A DNA stretch of 64,000 nucleotides, taken from Stanieria cyanosphaera PCC 7437 (GTDB lineage: Bacteria; Cyanobacteriota; Cyanobacteriia; Cyanobacteriales; Xenococcaceae). Position numbers and translations under genes: made by a program. The stretch lies in contig NC_019748.1 in the NCBI RefSeq assembly GCF_000317575.1, forward strand, positions 4,360,501 through 4,424,500, given 5' to 3'. This document shows positions 45,763 to 55,205 of the stretch, one piece after another. Below the pieces are notes generated by a model. The model saw nothing but the letters and a program-made list of their open reading frames with translations. It was not told where the DNA came from and searched no databases. Position 1 is the first letter of the stretch. Every line of letters begins with the position of its first letter.

Positions 45763-48531
45763 CTAATTGATGGTTATTTTTGGAGTTTGATTTAAAACTC
45801 TTCTTTCTCCATAACTGAGAAGACGGTTAAGAGTGTCTAAGCGATTTTGCCAGACTTGTACTTGATAAGCACTAATAGTTTTATCTGCTTCCATCCACTC
45901 AGGAAAATCCCGACGGAACGAATTAAGAGCTAATTGGGCTGAGAGAAAATGCTTTTGAGAAGGTTCATCGGCTAATTGTTGTAAATTTAAAGCTAAATTA
46001 TCTGCTTTTTTTGCCCATTGTTTTAAGCTGATTTCATCTAAAACTAATTGATTATTACTGAGAGCAAAATTCCATTCTTTTTGCAAATTTTGATAGCGAG
46101 ATACTGTAGCTTGAAAAGGCTGACGATGGGGTAAAGGTTCTTGAGTTTGAGTTGTCAAACGTCCTTGAGTTCGACTGAAAATCTGTTCCAAATTAGAATT
46201 AAAATTCTCGGCTGCAAACAAAGCGTAGCCTTCTGTGGGCATACCTCTTAATAGCTGCATTTGATCTACTGCCACAACATCAGGAAGATTAAGTAACCTA
46301 ATTCCTGGTAAAAGTAGTGCCGAGCCTTGACTAGATGAATTCCAAAGTGGACTTGCCAATTTTTCTAACTCTGAAGTGTCCATAGCATAGGTCATTGGGA
46401 CTAGTAAATCAATCCATCCTTGTCTAATCCATTCTTCCCAGTGTTGTTGTATTTGATCTAAACGCTGTTGCCGAGGCATCGGAAATACGGCAGTCGATAG
46501 AATTAAATCAGGACGTTTTTGTTTCAAATCTTGAGAAACAGTTTGTACAAAACTATCAATTTGTTTAATCCTAAATCCAGTCCATTGTGACCAAAGAGGA
46601 TCGCTTAATTGTAGTTTGACGGGATCTACTCCTGTTAGTTGTTGAAATTGCTGTCTGGCAGCAATCCCATAACCATAACTTTTACTACCAGTGTGACTTT
46701 GAAAAGGATAACGGATGTAATCAAGCTGAATTCCGTCTACTTTGTAGCGAGTAGCAATTTCTTCTAATAACAAAGAAAGATATCTTCTCACTCCAGGATT
46801 GGCTGGGTCGAGAAAAGCTTTACCAGAATTATAATGAAACTTATTTCCTTCTCGGTCTGGGTTTGCCCAGTCAGGATATCTAGATAGTAATGGCCCTAAA
46901 TAATCTTGGGGTAAATTAAGGATCAGATTGTGCCGTTGGTTACCAGCAGCAAAAGCCCATACCCAAGCGTGTAGTTCCATGTTGCGTTCATGGGCGAGTT
47001 TGACGGCTGACTCAAGTGGATCCCATCCTCTGACTAAAGGATTTTGTTGGGGGGCAACTCGACTCGGATAGATTGTATATCCCGCGTTAATTGTTTCAAA
47101 AAAAACTGTATTGATTCCTGCTGTTGCCAAACGGTCAAAGATTTTGGCTAAATCTGACTCAGATCTAGCTTTGACAATTGTGCCACGGTCAAGCCAAATT
47201 GCTCGAATTTCTGGTTGTGCTACTTGTCGATCGGTGGGATAGTTATCCCAAAGATTGCGCCGTGTATCTTGCCATTCTCGTTTAGCGCGAAGATAGTCTC
47301 TTTGTGCTAGTAGACTATGAAACTTGTTGAGATTGGCTTTGGCTTCTTTGAGAGCTTGATGAGCTTTACTATTTAAGGAAATAACCTGCTGATTAGAAGA
47401 CTGAACAGTATTGCCTTTGGTTTGTGGACTAAGTACTGTTTCAATATTGTTTGAGGAAACTAACTGTCGATTAAAAAACTGATAATTATTTTGTTTACTT
47501 TGTTGACTAAGTACTTGTTCGATAACTTTTTCCGTAGAATCTCCAATATTGCTAGCGTTAGCATCAGCAGTAAGCAGTGTACTGGCAAAACGATTAATTA
47601 AACCCTCTAATTCTTGAGTCATCGTTGCTGCTTGTTCTGGTGCGATCGCATTTGAGGGTGGAATCAGATTGAAGTTGGATTGTGGTGAAGGAGGCTGAAT
47701 TTGCCAACCTGGTAGAAAAGGTCTTGATTCTTCAATCGATAAGCTGTTAGGGTTGCAAGGTTTTGGCTGTTGATAACCTTCAGGGTTGAATTGTCCATAG
47801 GTGCTGATGCCATAACGATTGAGTGATGCCTGTAACCAAGCGCTATCCATCGAAGCAGGAGCAACGGTATCGACTCCCCAACGCCAACCCAAGAAGGTAG
47901 AGTTGTTGGTAACAACGGCAGCAGCAGGATTACCATTAGCTAACCACACTGCTGCGGTTTGACTCTCGACGTTGGCAGGAATTACAGCACCACCAATAAA
48001 TGTACGAGAAAGTTGTGGTCGATCATACCATTCTGAAGGGCTGTTAGCAGATAGTTCTAGAGTTGAAGGTGAAGAAAGAGAAAATCCCCAATAAGCTCCA
48101 AAAAGCGATCGCAATTGAGAACGAACTTGCGGTTGTGAAAGGTTTCCTGTCGGCCCGGTCACAATTACTTTGCCACCGCGATTCATCCACTGTTCTAAAG
48201 CTATGGCTTGAGAGCCTGTTAAATTTTCTACATTGGGTAAGAATAAAACACTAATATTACCCAAATCTAACTCTCTTTGCCAATTAGCTGTATCGACGAT
48301 ACAATAATTTACCCCTACTTGTTGTAAGCGGTTGGTAATTTCTGCCCATTGTCTAGCATTTTCTTGGCTTTTCACTACTCCCAAGACTTCTGCTGTTGCC
48401 AAGGTTGGTGTAAGTACTATACTCCACGACAGGAGAACAGACAAAATAGCGATCGGATTTTTGGCATTGATTACTCGTAAAAGAGCTAGCTTGAAACCAA
48501 GTCTTTGCCAGGAACAACCACTTACTACCAC
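45763..48531 (-). CDS. Secreted glycoside hydrolase-like protein (GHL10/DUF187)
   Basis: A 922-residue protein with a signal segment (NPIAILSVLLSWSIVLTPTLATA, about 25-47). Residues about 50-230 look like a glutamine-amidotransferase-type fold (VLGVVKSQENARQW, VLFLPNVENLTGSQAIALEQWMNRGGKVIVTGP, in parts). After a Gln/Ser-rich linker, residues about 430-740 form the GHL10 barrel: EIRAIWLDRGTIV, GINTVFFETINAGYTIYPS, AHERNMELHAWVWAFAAGN, YKVDGIQLDYIRYPFQ with the putative catalytic Asp, and LLVPMTYAMDTSE. The C-terminal about 120 residues are helical. It probably cleaves an extracellular or wall glycan; the substrate is unknown. Confidence 0.88.
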   Translation of the reverse strand: MVVSGCSWQRLGFKLALLRVINAKNPIAILSVLLSWSIVLTPTLATAEVLGVVKSQENARQWAEITNRLQQVGVNYCIVDTANWQRELDLGNISVLFLPNVENLTGSQAIALEQWMNRGGKVIVTGPTGNLSQPQVRSQLRSLFGAYWGFSLSSPSTLELSANSPSEWYDRPQLSRTFIGGAVIPANVESQTAAVWLANGNPAAAVVTNNSTFLGWRWGVDTVAPASMDSAWLQASLNRYGISTYGQFNPEGYQQPKPCNPNSLSIEESRPFLPGWQIQPPSPQSNFNLIPPSNAIAPEQAATMTQELEGLINRFASTLLTADANASNIGDSTEKVIEQVLSQQSKQNNYQFFNRQLVSSNNIETVLSPQTKGNTVQSSNQQVISLNSKAHQALKEAKANLNKFHSLLAQRDYLRAKREWQDTRRNLWDNYPTDRQVAQPEIRAIWLDRGTIVKARSESDLAKIFDRLATAGINTVFFETINAGYTIYPSRVAPQQNPLVRGWDPLESAVKLAHERNMELHAWVWAFAAGNQRHNLILNLPQDYLGPLLSRYPDWANPDREGNKFHYNSGKAFLDPANPGVRRYLSLLLEEIATRYKVDGIQLDYIRYPFQSHTGSKSYGYGIAARQQFQQLTGVDPVKLQLSDPLWSQWTGFRIKQIDSFVQTVSQDLKQKRPDLILSTAVFPMPRQQRLDQIQQHWEEWIRQGWIDLLVPMTYAMDTSELEKLASPLWNSSSQGSALLLPGIRLLNLPDVVAVDQMQLLRGMPTEGYALFAAENFNSNLEQIFSRTQGRLTTQTQEPLPHRQPFQATVSRYQNLQKEWNFALSNNQLVLDEISLKQWAKKADNLALNLQQLADEPSQKHFLSAQLALNSFRRDFPEWMEADKTISAYQVQVWQNRLDTLNRLLSYGERRVLNQTPKITIN

Positions 48532-48907
48532 AAATTTCTCCTTCTACCTGATTGTTTACCAGTCTTTTAGCTAATTTGTGACCGCGGAAACGCGATGGGG
48601 CTTATAAAGTGCGCACACAGCCCCTTGTGAACGCAGGCTACGCCTATCATAAGCGGAGTACCGTTCACTAAAAATTACAAACACCCATTATAATCTTCTC
48701 TCTATCAAACTGTTTGAGTTGAAGAGGAGATTCTGGGAGGTAAAATGACTAGTAAATAGCATTTAATCAGAATTACACAAAGTTTCTCTGAATGATGTAG
48801 ATTAATATACCTAAGTTTGAAAAAATTCAGTTTAAAAATCTGATTAAAAGCTTAATTTTAATTTAAGTTTTGAGTAAAATCTAAAAAAAAAATTAATCTC
48901 AATTTGG
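48532..48907. other. Intergenic region with complex palindromic repeat
   Basis: At 48597-48668 two nested palindromes occur: GGGGCT/AGCCCC and GTGAACG/CGTTCAC around GCAGGCTACGCCTATCA. They belong to GC-rich dispersed repeats common in cyanobacteria. The rest is AT-rich with no gene seen. Confidence 0.6.
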
Positions 48908-49918
48908 CTAAACTTGAACAGAAAACTCAGTTGTTTCTAAAGTAGACCAGACTGTTTGTAGTAGGTTATTTAATCCTGAACCAGTTGCAGCAGAAATGGT
49001 AAAAATCGGGTCTTTAGTGACTTGCTTCATTTGTGCGATCGCATCAGCTAAAATTGCTGGTTCTACCGCATCAATCTTATTCAAAGCAATTATTTGTGGT
49101 CTTTGAGCTAATCCTCTGCCATAGGCGATTAATTCGGCTTGAATAGTTCGATAATTACTAATAGGTTCTTCGGCAGTAGCATCAATTAAATGCAACAATA
49201 AACGAGTTCTTTCGATATGACGTAAAAAATCATGACCCAAACCAATACCTTCGGAAGCACCTGCAATTAAGCCAGGAATATCAGCAAAAACTGTGCCATC
49301 TCCTGTCGGTTTTTTGACTACTCCTAAGTTGGGAATCAAAGTTGTAAAAGGATAATCGGCAATTTTAGGACGGGCAGAAGATAAAGCAGAAATAAGTGTA
49401 GATTTACCTGCATTAGGTAAACCAATAATCCCCACTTCAGCAATTAATTTCAATTCCAAACGTAAACGCCGTTCTTCTCCTGGTAATCCTGGTAAAGCGT
49501 GTTCTGGCGCACGATTTCGATTGCTAAGAAAATATTTATTACCTAAACCTCCCTTGCCTCCTTCTGCCACACAAAGAGTATCACCAGCATTAACTAGATC
49601 ACCCAATAACTCTTCTGTATCCGCATCATAGATCATCGTACCGCAGGGAACTTCAATAATGCGATCGCTTCCCTGCGCTCCAGTCCGATTATTAGGACCA
49701 CCTCTTTTGCCGTCGTCGGCTTTAAATTGACGAGCATAGCGAAAATCAAGCAAAGTTTGTAAATTTTCTGCTGCTAATAAAATTACCGACCCGCCTTTAC
49801 CGCCATTACCACCAGCAGGACCGCCAGCAGGAACATATTTTTCTCTTCTAAAGGCAACAATTCCATCGCCACCTTTTCCTGCGATTACTTCTATTTCTGC
49901 TAAATCAATAAATTGCAT
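48908..49918 (-). CDS. obgE: GTPase ObgE/CgtA
   Basis: A 336-residue Obg GTPase, involved in late 50S ribosome assembly and stress control. The glycine-rich Obg domain (about 1-157) shows [28 protein letters not shown]. The G domain follows: P-loop GLPNAGKST, switch regions [13 protein letters not shown] and DIPGLIAGA, then NKID and SAATGSG. The C-terminal OCT domain of some Obg proteins is absent, as is common in cyanobacteria. A heptamer array lies directly upstream. Confidence 0.96.
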   Translation of the reverse strand: MQFIDLAEIEVIAGKGGDGIVAFRREKYVPAGGPAGGNGGKGGSVILLAAENLQTLLDFRYARQFKADDGKRGGPNNRTGAQGSDRIIEVPCGTMIYDADTEELLGDLVNAGDTLCVAEGGKGGLGNKYFLSNRNRAPEHALPGLPGEERRLRLELKLIAEVGIIGLPNAGKSTLISALSSARPKIADYPFTTLIPNLGVVKKPTGDGTVFADIPGLIAGASEGIGLGHDFLRHIERTRLLLHLIDATAEEPISNYRTIQAELIAYGRGLAQRPQIIALNKIDAVEPAILADAIAQMKQVTKDPIFTISAATGSGLNNLLQTVWSTLETTEFSVQV

Positions 49919-49925
49919 TGAAATA

Positions 49926-50031
49926 TGATTGATAGTTAATTGTTAATGGTTGATTGTTATATGGTTAATTGTTAGTTATTCATCCTTCATAATTAGTAAT
50001 TGGTAACTGCTCACTGGTCACTGATAACTGT
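49926..50031 (-). repeat. Heptamer tandem repeat array (STRR type)
   Basis: Read on the minus strand, units CAGTTAT, CAGTGAC, CAGTGAG, CAGTTAC, CAATTAC, TAATTAT, GAAGGAT, GAATAAC follow in phase, then TAACAAT-like units with one 8-bp slip. The unit order matches 31664-31761. Confidence 0.9.
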
Positions 50032-50703
50032 TTAAATGTATTCAGAAATATCTTCACCGCAATCGTCAGCTAAGTAGGATAAAGAACGAAAACGCAAACT
50101 TACTAACTGCTCGTAAAGAGGATTAAGCTTACACAAAGGGGGAATATGAGCAATTGTACGTCCAAATAAGTTAATGTCTCTCTCAAACGGACATTGAGAA
50201 GGAATTACTTTGCAGACAAATCGAGCCAAACGGGGGTCTTGAACTTCCATGCCATCAAGCCAATCTTTGACTGGATGTAAAACGTCTAAACGCGGTTGAG
50301 TTTGTTTAGCAATTCTTTCAGAAGTACTTTCCTCTGGACGATAAAGAGTATTTTCTAAAGATTTAAGAGCTTCTATTTCTAGATTTAAAGCTTGGCTAAA
50401 CTGCTGTAACAATTCATATTCAGGAGCAGAATAAACTCCATCAGCCACAGCTACCAAGACAGCCGTTCTTAAAAAGTTTTCAGCCGTTTCAGGGTCTTTG
50501 CCTAAAGCAATAGCTAATTCTTCAGGTTTGATCGGCTCTAACCGCTCAAAACTATCAAGATTGGCTAATTCTCTAGTTAACTGAGCAATTAACTCTTCTT
50601 CTTCAGGATCGTAATGTCCATCTGACCAAGCGATAGTATATAAACCTCGTAACCAAGCAACAATTTGGCTATCAGTATAAATAGATTGAGTTGTACTAGT
50701 CAT
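50032..50703 (-). CDS. TerB-like protein with Mo-dependent nitrogenase C-terminal domain
   Basis: A 223-residue soluble protein. The N-terminal half (about 15-125) is a TerB-like helical domain with paired acidic motifs WSDGHYDPEEEELI and VADGVYSAPEYELL, which may bind metal. The C-terminal half (about 140-215) matches the Mo-nitro_C domain: PVKDWLDGMEVQDPRLARFVCKVIPSQCPFERDI and IPPLCKLNPLYEQLVSLRFR (read in parts). The domain name comes from nitrogenase-linked proteins, but this fusion is also found in non-fixing cyanobacteria and no nif gene is nearby. Function unknown. Confidence 0.82.
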   Translation of the reverse strand: MTSTTQSIYTDSQIVAWLRGLYTIAWSDGHYDPEEEELIAQLTRELANLDSFERLEPIKPEELAIALGKDPETAENFLRTAVLVAVADGVYSAPEYELLQQFSQALNLEIEALKSLENTLYRPEESTSERIAKQTQPRLDVLHPVKDWLDGMEVQDPRLARFVCKVIPSQCPFERDINLFGRTIAHIPPLCKLNPLYEQLVSLRFRSLSYLADDCGEDISEYI

Positions 50704-50766
50704 AAAATTATTAAGCTAACCTTGCTCTTATATCAATCCTATCGTTTTCAAGTCTTTCTCTAAATA

Positions 50767-51429
50767 CTAAGAAGTGAATTTTGGGGTAGCGATTACCGCC
50801 ATTCCATAAACTTTAATGTTGTGTTTGCGTAAAACGTTTGCTGCTTGTTGAACAGTTGTTCCAGTAGTATAAATATCATCTATCAATAATACAGGAAGTT
50901 GAGGTTGTTGTTGTTGCCAAACTCTACCAAGAGTAAAAGCGTCTTGAAGGTTTTGTTTTCTTTGAAGAGGAGTTAGACCAAATAAAGCAGGAGTATCTTT
51001 AATTCTAATTAAAGCATTGGCGAACAAGCGATCGCTTGTAATCTGACAAAACCCTTGAGCAATTAATTCTGCTTGGTTAAAACCTCTAATTTTTTGTTTA
51101 TTTGGATGTAAAGGAATGGGTACAACAATTAATTTTGCTCGTTTTTTAGCCATACCAGCATCTAACCATGCTTGACCTAACCATTGTCCCAACAGAATAC
51201 CTAATTCAGCTTGGCGGTCGTATTTGAGTTTGCTTAAGGTTTGTTTTAATTGTCCTTCATATTTGCCCCAAGCAAAGTAAGGTAGATTGCCTGTCCACGT
51301 AGAACTAGAGGTTGATAATTGAAAGTTGTGTACTTGTTTTTGACAAAATTGACAGAGAATCGTTTCTGAGTGACGTTGGCATAAGCAACAAGGAGACTGA
51401 AGGAATAAACTAAGTAGACTTTTGAGCAT
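50767..51429 (-). CDS. comF: ComF-family phosphoribosyltransferase-like protein
   Basis: The frame is open from 51528, but the first 33 codons are translated heptamer repeat (TSYQLSVTSD-like). The ATG at 51429, giving MLKSLLSLFLQSPCCLC, is therefore the likelier start, for about 220 residues. The N-terminal zinc ribbon has CCLC and CQFC pairs. The phosphoribosyltransferase domain follows, with VVPIPLHPNKQKIRGFNQAELIAQG (in parts) and the PRPP-binding loop VLLIDDIYTTGTTVQQA. ComF proteins aid DNA uptake in natural competence, which fits with pilD and ComFB in this window. Confidence 0.88.
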   Translation of the reverse strand: MLKSLLSLFLQSPCCLCQRHSETILCQFCQKQVHNFQLSTSSSTWTGNLPYFAWGKYEGQLKQTLSKLKYDRQAELGILLGQWLGQAWLDAGMAKKRAKLIVVPIPLHPNKQKIRGFNQAELIAQGFCQITSDRLFANALIRIKDTPALFGLTPLQRKQNLQDAFTLGRVWQQQQPQLPVLLIDDIYTTGTTVQQAANVLRKHNIKVYGMAVIATPKFTS

Positions 51430-51465
51430 AGAACCAGGAGAAAGGGAGAAAGGGGGACAATAACC

Positions 51466-51507
51466 GTCATCACTGGTAACTGATAACTGATAACTGGTAA
51501 CTGGCGT
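51466..51507. repeat. Heptamer tandem repeat in the comF leader
   Basis: Six 7-bp units (GTCATCA, CTGGTAA, CTGATAA twice, CTGGTAA, CTGGCGT) stay open in the comF frame and create an apparent N-terminal extension. Confidence 0.85.
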
Positions 51508-51592
51508 ACTTCCCATCTCAATAGCCAATTTGTCTTAGAATAAACAAAATAACTCACAAAAATTTGTTTATCTACAACAAGGTTTAAAAACT

Positions 51593-51949
51593 ATGAGTAC
51601 AGCTATAGATCAGGATAAAATCCTAGAATCAATGAAGAATTTTGCCGAACAGTACGCTAAACGAACTGATACTTATTTTTGTTCCGATCTTTCTGTAACT
51701 GCGGTAGTAATTGAAGGGTTAGCTAGACATAAAGAAGAACTAGGCGCACCTCTTTGTCCTTGTCGTCATTACGAAGATAAAGAAGCTGAGGTAAAAAATA
51801 CTTTTTGGAATTGTCCCTGTGTACCAATGCGTGAACGCAAAGAATGTCATTGTATGTTGTTTATTACTGATGATAATGAATTTGCTGGAGATGAGCAAAA
51901 TATCGCTCTTGAACTAATTAAAGAAGTTCGTGACAGCATGAAAGCATAA
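51593..51949 (+). CDS. ftrC: Ferredoxin-thioredoxin reductase catalytic subunit
   Basis: A 118-residue protein with the exact cluster and disulphide signature: CPC, 16 residues, CPC, 8 residues, CHC, which binds a 4Fe-4S cluster beside the redox-active disulphide. It passes electrons from photoreduced ferredoxin to thioredoxin, switching Calvin-cycle enzymes by light. The variable subunit gene is not in the window. The DUF309 gene begins 7 bp later. Confidence 0.97.
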   Translation: MSTAIDQDKILESMKNFAEQYAKRTDTYFCSDLSVTAVVIEGLARHKEELGAPLCPCRHYEDKEAEVKNTFWNCPCVPMRERKECHCMLFITDDNEFAGDEQNIALELIKEVRDSMKA

Positions 51950-51956
51950 AAAAATC

Positions 51957-52352
51957 ATGGCATTGCAAGAATTTTGGCAAGGTATAGAACAATTTAATCA
52001 ACAAGAGTTTTATGCTTGTCATGATACGTTAGAGGCTCTTTGGCTAGAAGCTGTTGAGCCTGACAAAAATTTTTATCAAGGTATTTTACAAATTGCTGTT
52101 GCTTGCTACCATTTGGGTAATCAAAATTGGCGTGGTGCAGTTATTCTTTTAGGAGAAGGAATTAAACGATTAAGTAATTATCAACCTATTTATGAAGAGA
52201 TTGATGTAGCTAGTTTAATCGAAGAAAGCAGTCAACTTCTCCAACAACTACAACAAATTGAACCAGAACACATCCAAGAATTTACCCGACAGTTAAATCA
52301 AACTAATTCTAACTACAAATTACCGATGATTATGACAATTAATCCTAGTTAA
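51957..52352 (+). CDS. DUF309-family protein
   Basis: A 131-residue all-helical protein. The core FNQQEFYACHDTLEALW and FYQGILQIAVACYHL (about residues 11-60), followed by NWRGAVILLGEGIKRL, is the DUF309 signature, with conserved His and Glu that could form a metal site. The family has no assigned function. It follows ftrC after 7 bp and is probably co-transcribed. Confidence 0.85.
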   Translation: MALQEFWQGIEQFNQQEFYACHDTLEALWLEAVEPDKNFYQGILQIAVACYHLGNQNWRGAVILLGEGIKRLSNYQPIYEEIDVASLIEESSQLLQQLQQIEPEHIQEFTRQLNQTNSNYKLPMIMTINPS

Positions 52353-52477
52353 AATTAATGATTTTCCCAGTTGCTCTACACTAGATGGGAAACATACCAT
52401 AAAATGTATGCGTCTAAACGCTTGAATTACTACTAAAAAAGTAACAAGCAAATATATAAGTTATTTTTTTGTAAATT

Positions 52478-52921
52478 ATGATGATGTCGTCGCTATTTTT
52501 ACGTCAGAGATTATCGCAATTTTTATCAATCGCAGTCGCGAGTACAATTATTTTTGCTACTCCTTCTAAAAATTTGCAAGCTCAAACTCCCACTCCAGGG
52601 GGAGGCATTACTATTCGTTCTGATGTTCAAGAAGCTAATTCTGAAACAGGAGTTTTTACAGCCAGAGGAAATGTTCAAATTAACTACCCAGCTAGACAAA
52701 TTCAAGCTACTTCAACCCAAGCTCAATATTATAGTCGAGAGCGTCGTTTAGTATTAAGTGGCAATGTTTATGTAATTCAGCAAGGTAACAGTATGCGTGC
52801 TGAAACTATGACTTATTTGATTGATGAAGGAAGGTTTATTGCTGCTCCGAAAAGTAATCAACAAGTAGAATCTACTTATTTGGTTTCCGAGCCAAATTCT
52901 GCTATCGAAAACAACAATTAA
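52478..52921 (+). CDS. lptA: LptA/OstA-like lipopolysaccharide transport protein
   Basis: A 147-residue periplasmic protein with a signal peptide (start MMMSSLFLRQRLSQF, cleavage near LQAQ). The mature part is one OstA-like beta-jellyroll: ITIRSDVQEANSETGVFTARGNVQINYPARQIQATSTQAQYYSRERRLVLSGNVYV (in parts) gives the repeating strand pattern of the LPS bridge. The next two genes encode LptB and an LptF/G permease, so this is an Lpt export cluster. Confidence 0.88.
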   Translation: MMMSSLFLRQRLSQFLSIAVASTIIFATPSKNLQAQTPTPGGGITIRSDVQEANSETGVFTARGNVQINYPARQIQATSTQAQYYSRERRLVLSGNVYVIQQGNSMRAETMTYLIDEGRFIAAPKSNQQVESTYLVSEPNSAIENNN

Positions 52922-52995
52922 TCAATAATTTGGAGTAATAAAATTTAGCAAGCTAAGCAAGTAAATCATCAAATCCTATCCCTATCTCACCGCCA

Positions 52996-53046
52996 CCAAG
53001 TCTTCCACTCATTCCTAACCAGTCAATTAAATGATTAACAGCTTAT
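52996..53046. repeat. 51-bp dispersed repeat, copy 2, reaching into lptB
   Basis: It matches 24307-24357 at 47 of 51 positions. Its last two bases are the first two of the lptB ATG (53045-53047), so the repeat provides the translation initiation region. Confidence 0.85.
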
Positions 53047-53773
53047 GGCTCTGATCCTGGAAAACATTCACAAAAACTATGGCAAAAGAGTGGTAGTCAA
53101 CCGAGTTAATCTCAGAGTTTTACCAGGAGAAATTGTTGGTTTACTCGGGCCTAATGGAGCAGGAAAAACTACAACTTTTTATATTGCTACAGGTTTAATT
53201 AAACCCAATGAAGGTAAAGTCTGGCTAGAGGATCAAGAAATTACTACTTTACCGCTTCATCAAAGAGCGCGTTTAGGAATTGGTTATTTAACTCAACAAG
53301 CAAGTATTTTTCGTAATCTTACTGTTAAAGATAATATTCAATTAGTTTTAGAACAAACTGGTGTACCTCGTCCGGCTCAATCAATTCGTTTGCAACAACT
53401 ACTTCAAGAATTTCGTCTCGAACAAGTAGATCGAGTGATGGGTTCTCAAGTATCTGGTGGAGAAAGAAGAAGAACCGAATTAGCTAGAGCCTTAGCAGCA
53501 GGAATGAACGGCCCAAAATTCTTACTACTTGATGAACCCTTTGCAGGAGTAGATCCGATTGCTGTTGCTGAGATTCAAAGTATTATTGCTAGTTTAAGCG
53601 ATCGCAATATGGGTATTTTGATTACCGATCACAATGTACGAGAAACTTTAGCTATTACTAATCGTGCTTATATTATGCGAGATGGTCAAATTTTGGCTTC
53701 TGGTACGGCAGAAGAACTTTACGCTAATTCCTTAGTGCGACAATACTATTTAGGCGACAATTTTCAGATTTAG
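53045..53773 (+). CDS. lptB: LPS export ABC transporter ATP-binding protein
   Basis: A 242-residue ABC ATPase powering LPS extraction. Walker A GPNGAGKTTT (about 37-46), Q-loop LTQQASIFRNLTV, signature VSGGERRR, Walker B FLLLDEPFAGVDP and H-switch ITDHNVRE are all intact. The NVRETLAI and YLGDNF endings are typical LptB features. It lies between lptA and the permease gene. No Shine-Dalgarno is evident; the leader is the 51-bp repeat. Confidence 0.95.
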   Translation: MALILENIHKNYGKRVVVNRVNLRVLPGEIVGLLGPNGAGKTTTFYIATGLIKPNEGKVWLEDQEITTLPLHQRARLGIGYLTQQASIFRNLTVKDNIQLVLEQTGVPRPAQSIRLQQLLQEFRLEQVDRVMGSQVSGGERRRTELARALAAGMNGPKFLLLDEPFAGVDPIAVAEIQSIIASLSDRNMGILITDHNVRETLAITNRAYIMRDGQILASGTAEELYANSLVRQYYLGDNFQI

Positions 53774-53813
53774 TAATCATCAATCTTTTGATTTGGCTGT
53801 AATTTTTAGGCTT

Positions 53814-54980
53814 ATGAATATTGGTAAATTCAAATTCTTAGCTAAGTCTCATCTCGGTTTATATGTGATGGATTTATATATTGTTAAAGAATTATTCTTA
53901 CCCTTTCTGTTTGGAATGGGAATGTTTACGTCTTTAGCATTATCGATTGGGACTTTATTCGATTTGGTACGAAAAGTAACAGAATCGGGATTACTGTTGA
54001 GTGTTGCCATTCAAGTTTTATTTCTTAAACTTCCTGAATTTGTAGTCTTGGCTTTTCCGATGTCGATGTTGCTAGCAGCTTTAATGGCTTATAGTAGACT
54101 TTCTAGTGATAGTGAGTTGATTGCTTTACGTAGTATTGGCGTTAATATTTATCGTTTACTTGTTCCAGTAGTAGTATTCAGTTTCTTTGTCGTTTTAATT
54201 ACTTTTGTGGTTCATAATTTTGTTTCTCCTGCTGCTAATTATCAAGCTGAATTAACCTTAGAAAAAGCACTAGATAAAATTGAACCTTCTTTTAAAGAAA
54301 GAAATATTATTTATCCAGAATATGGCAAAGTAGAACTTGCCGATGGTAATAAAGAAACTGTTTTAACTCGTTTGTTTTATGCCGAAGAGTTTGACGGACA
54401 ACAAATGAAGGGTTTAACTATTCTTGAGCGATCGCAAGTAGGAGTTAATCAAATTGTTACTGCTCAATCTGCTACTTGGAATATTTCTGAAAACACTTGG
54501 GATTTTTTTAATGGCACAATTTATTTAATTGCTAATGATGGTTCTTATCGAAATATTGTTCGTTTTCAACATCAAAAACTAGCTTTACCTCGGACTCCTT
54601 TAGATATTACTAAAGAAGGTAGAGATTACGGACAAATGAATATTTTGCAAGCTCAAGAATATTTAAAGATAGTTAAATTAAGAGGCGATGATAAAAAAGT
54701 TCGTAAATTAGAAGTTAGAATTCAAGAAAAAATAGCTTTTCCGTTTGTTTGTTTAGTTTTTGCTTTAATTGGTGCTGCGATCGGTACTAGACCACAAAAT
54801 ACTAGTAAAGCAACTAGTTTTGGTATTTGTGTTGGTTTAATTTTTGCTTATTATTTACTTTCATTTATTATTAGTTCAATGGGTGTTTGGGGAGTACTAT
54901 CTCCTTTTTTAGCAGCTTGGTTACCTAATATTTTAGGTTTAGCAGCAGCAGGATTATTAATAACTAGTTCATCTCGTTAA
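53814..54980 (+). CDS. LptF/LptG-family LPS export permease
   Basis: The start is put at the ATG at 53814; the frame is open seven codons further from a TTG. The 388-residue permease has two N-terminal and four more membrane helices around a periplasmic beta-jellyroll (about 125-260). Motifs: LPFLFGMGMFTSLALSIGTLFDLV, PEFVVLAFPMSMLLAALMAYSRLSSDSELIALRSIGVN (in parts), and RIQEKIAFPFVCLVFALIGAAIG. Only one permease gene is here, as in cyanobacteria where one LptF/G-like protein may act as homodimer. Confidence 0.92.
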   Translation: MNIGKFKFLAKSHLGLYVMDLYIVKELFLPFLFGMGMFTSLALSIGTLFDLVRKVTESGLLLSVAIQVLFLKLPEFVVLAFPMSMLLAALMAYSRLSSDSELIALRSIGVNIYRLLVPVVVFSFFVVLITFVVHNFVSPAANYQAELTLEKALDKIEPSFKERNIIYPEYGKVELADGNKETVLTRLFYAEEFDGQQMKGLTILERSQVGVNQIVTAQSATWNISENTWDFFNGTIYLIANDGSYRNIVRFQHQKLALPRTPLDITKEGRDYGQMNILQAQEYLKIVKLRGDDKKVRKLEVRIQEKIAFPFVCLVFALIGAAIGTRPQNTSKATSFGICVGLIFAYYLLSFIISSMGVWGVLSPFLAAWLPNILGLAAAGLLITSSSR

Positions 54981-55205
54981 TTTTAATAAATAGTAATGAG
55001 ATTGAAAGCTTCTTTATTCAAGAGATCGCGAGACAAAATTTTTGATAATTTTGGTCACTTTGATTAATATCAATTTAATTGAATCGTAAAAAAGATTGAA
55101 TGAAAAAAGTAATTCTTAAAAAGACTACATTAGAAATAGTTAATACTCATAATTAGTATTCCCACATAATATATAATAGCGATTCGCTTGAATAGGAAAA
55201 GAATA

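Noticed and set aside
50032-50703. Link to nitrogen fixation through the Mo-nitro_C domain
   Set aside because: No nif gene is in the window and the TerB fusion also occurs in non-fixing cyanobacteria.
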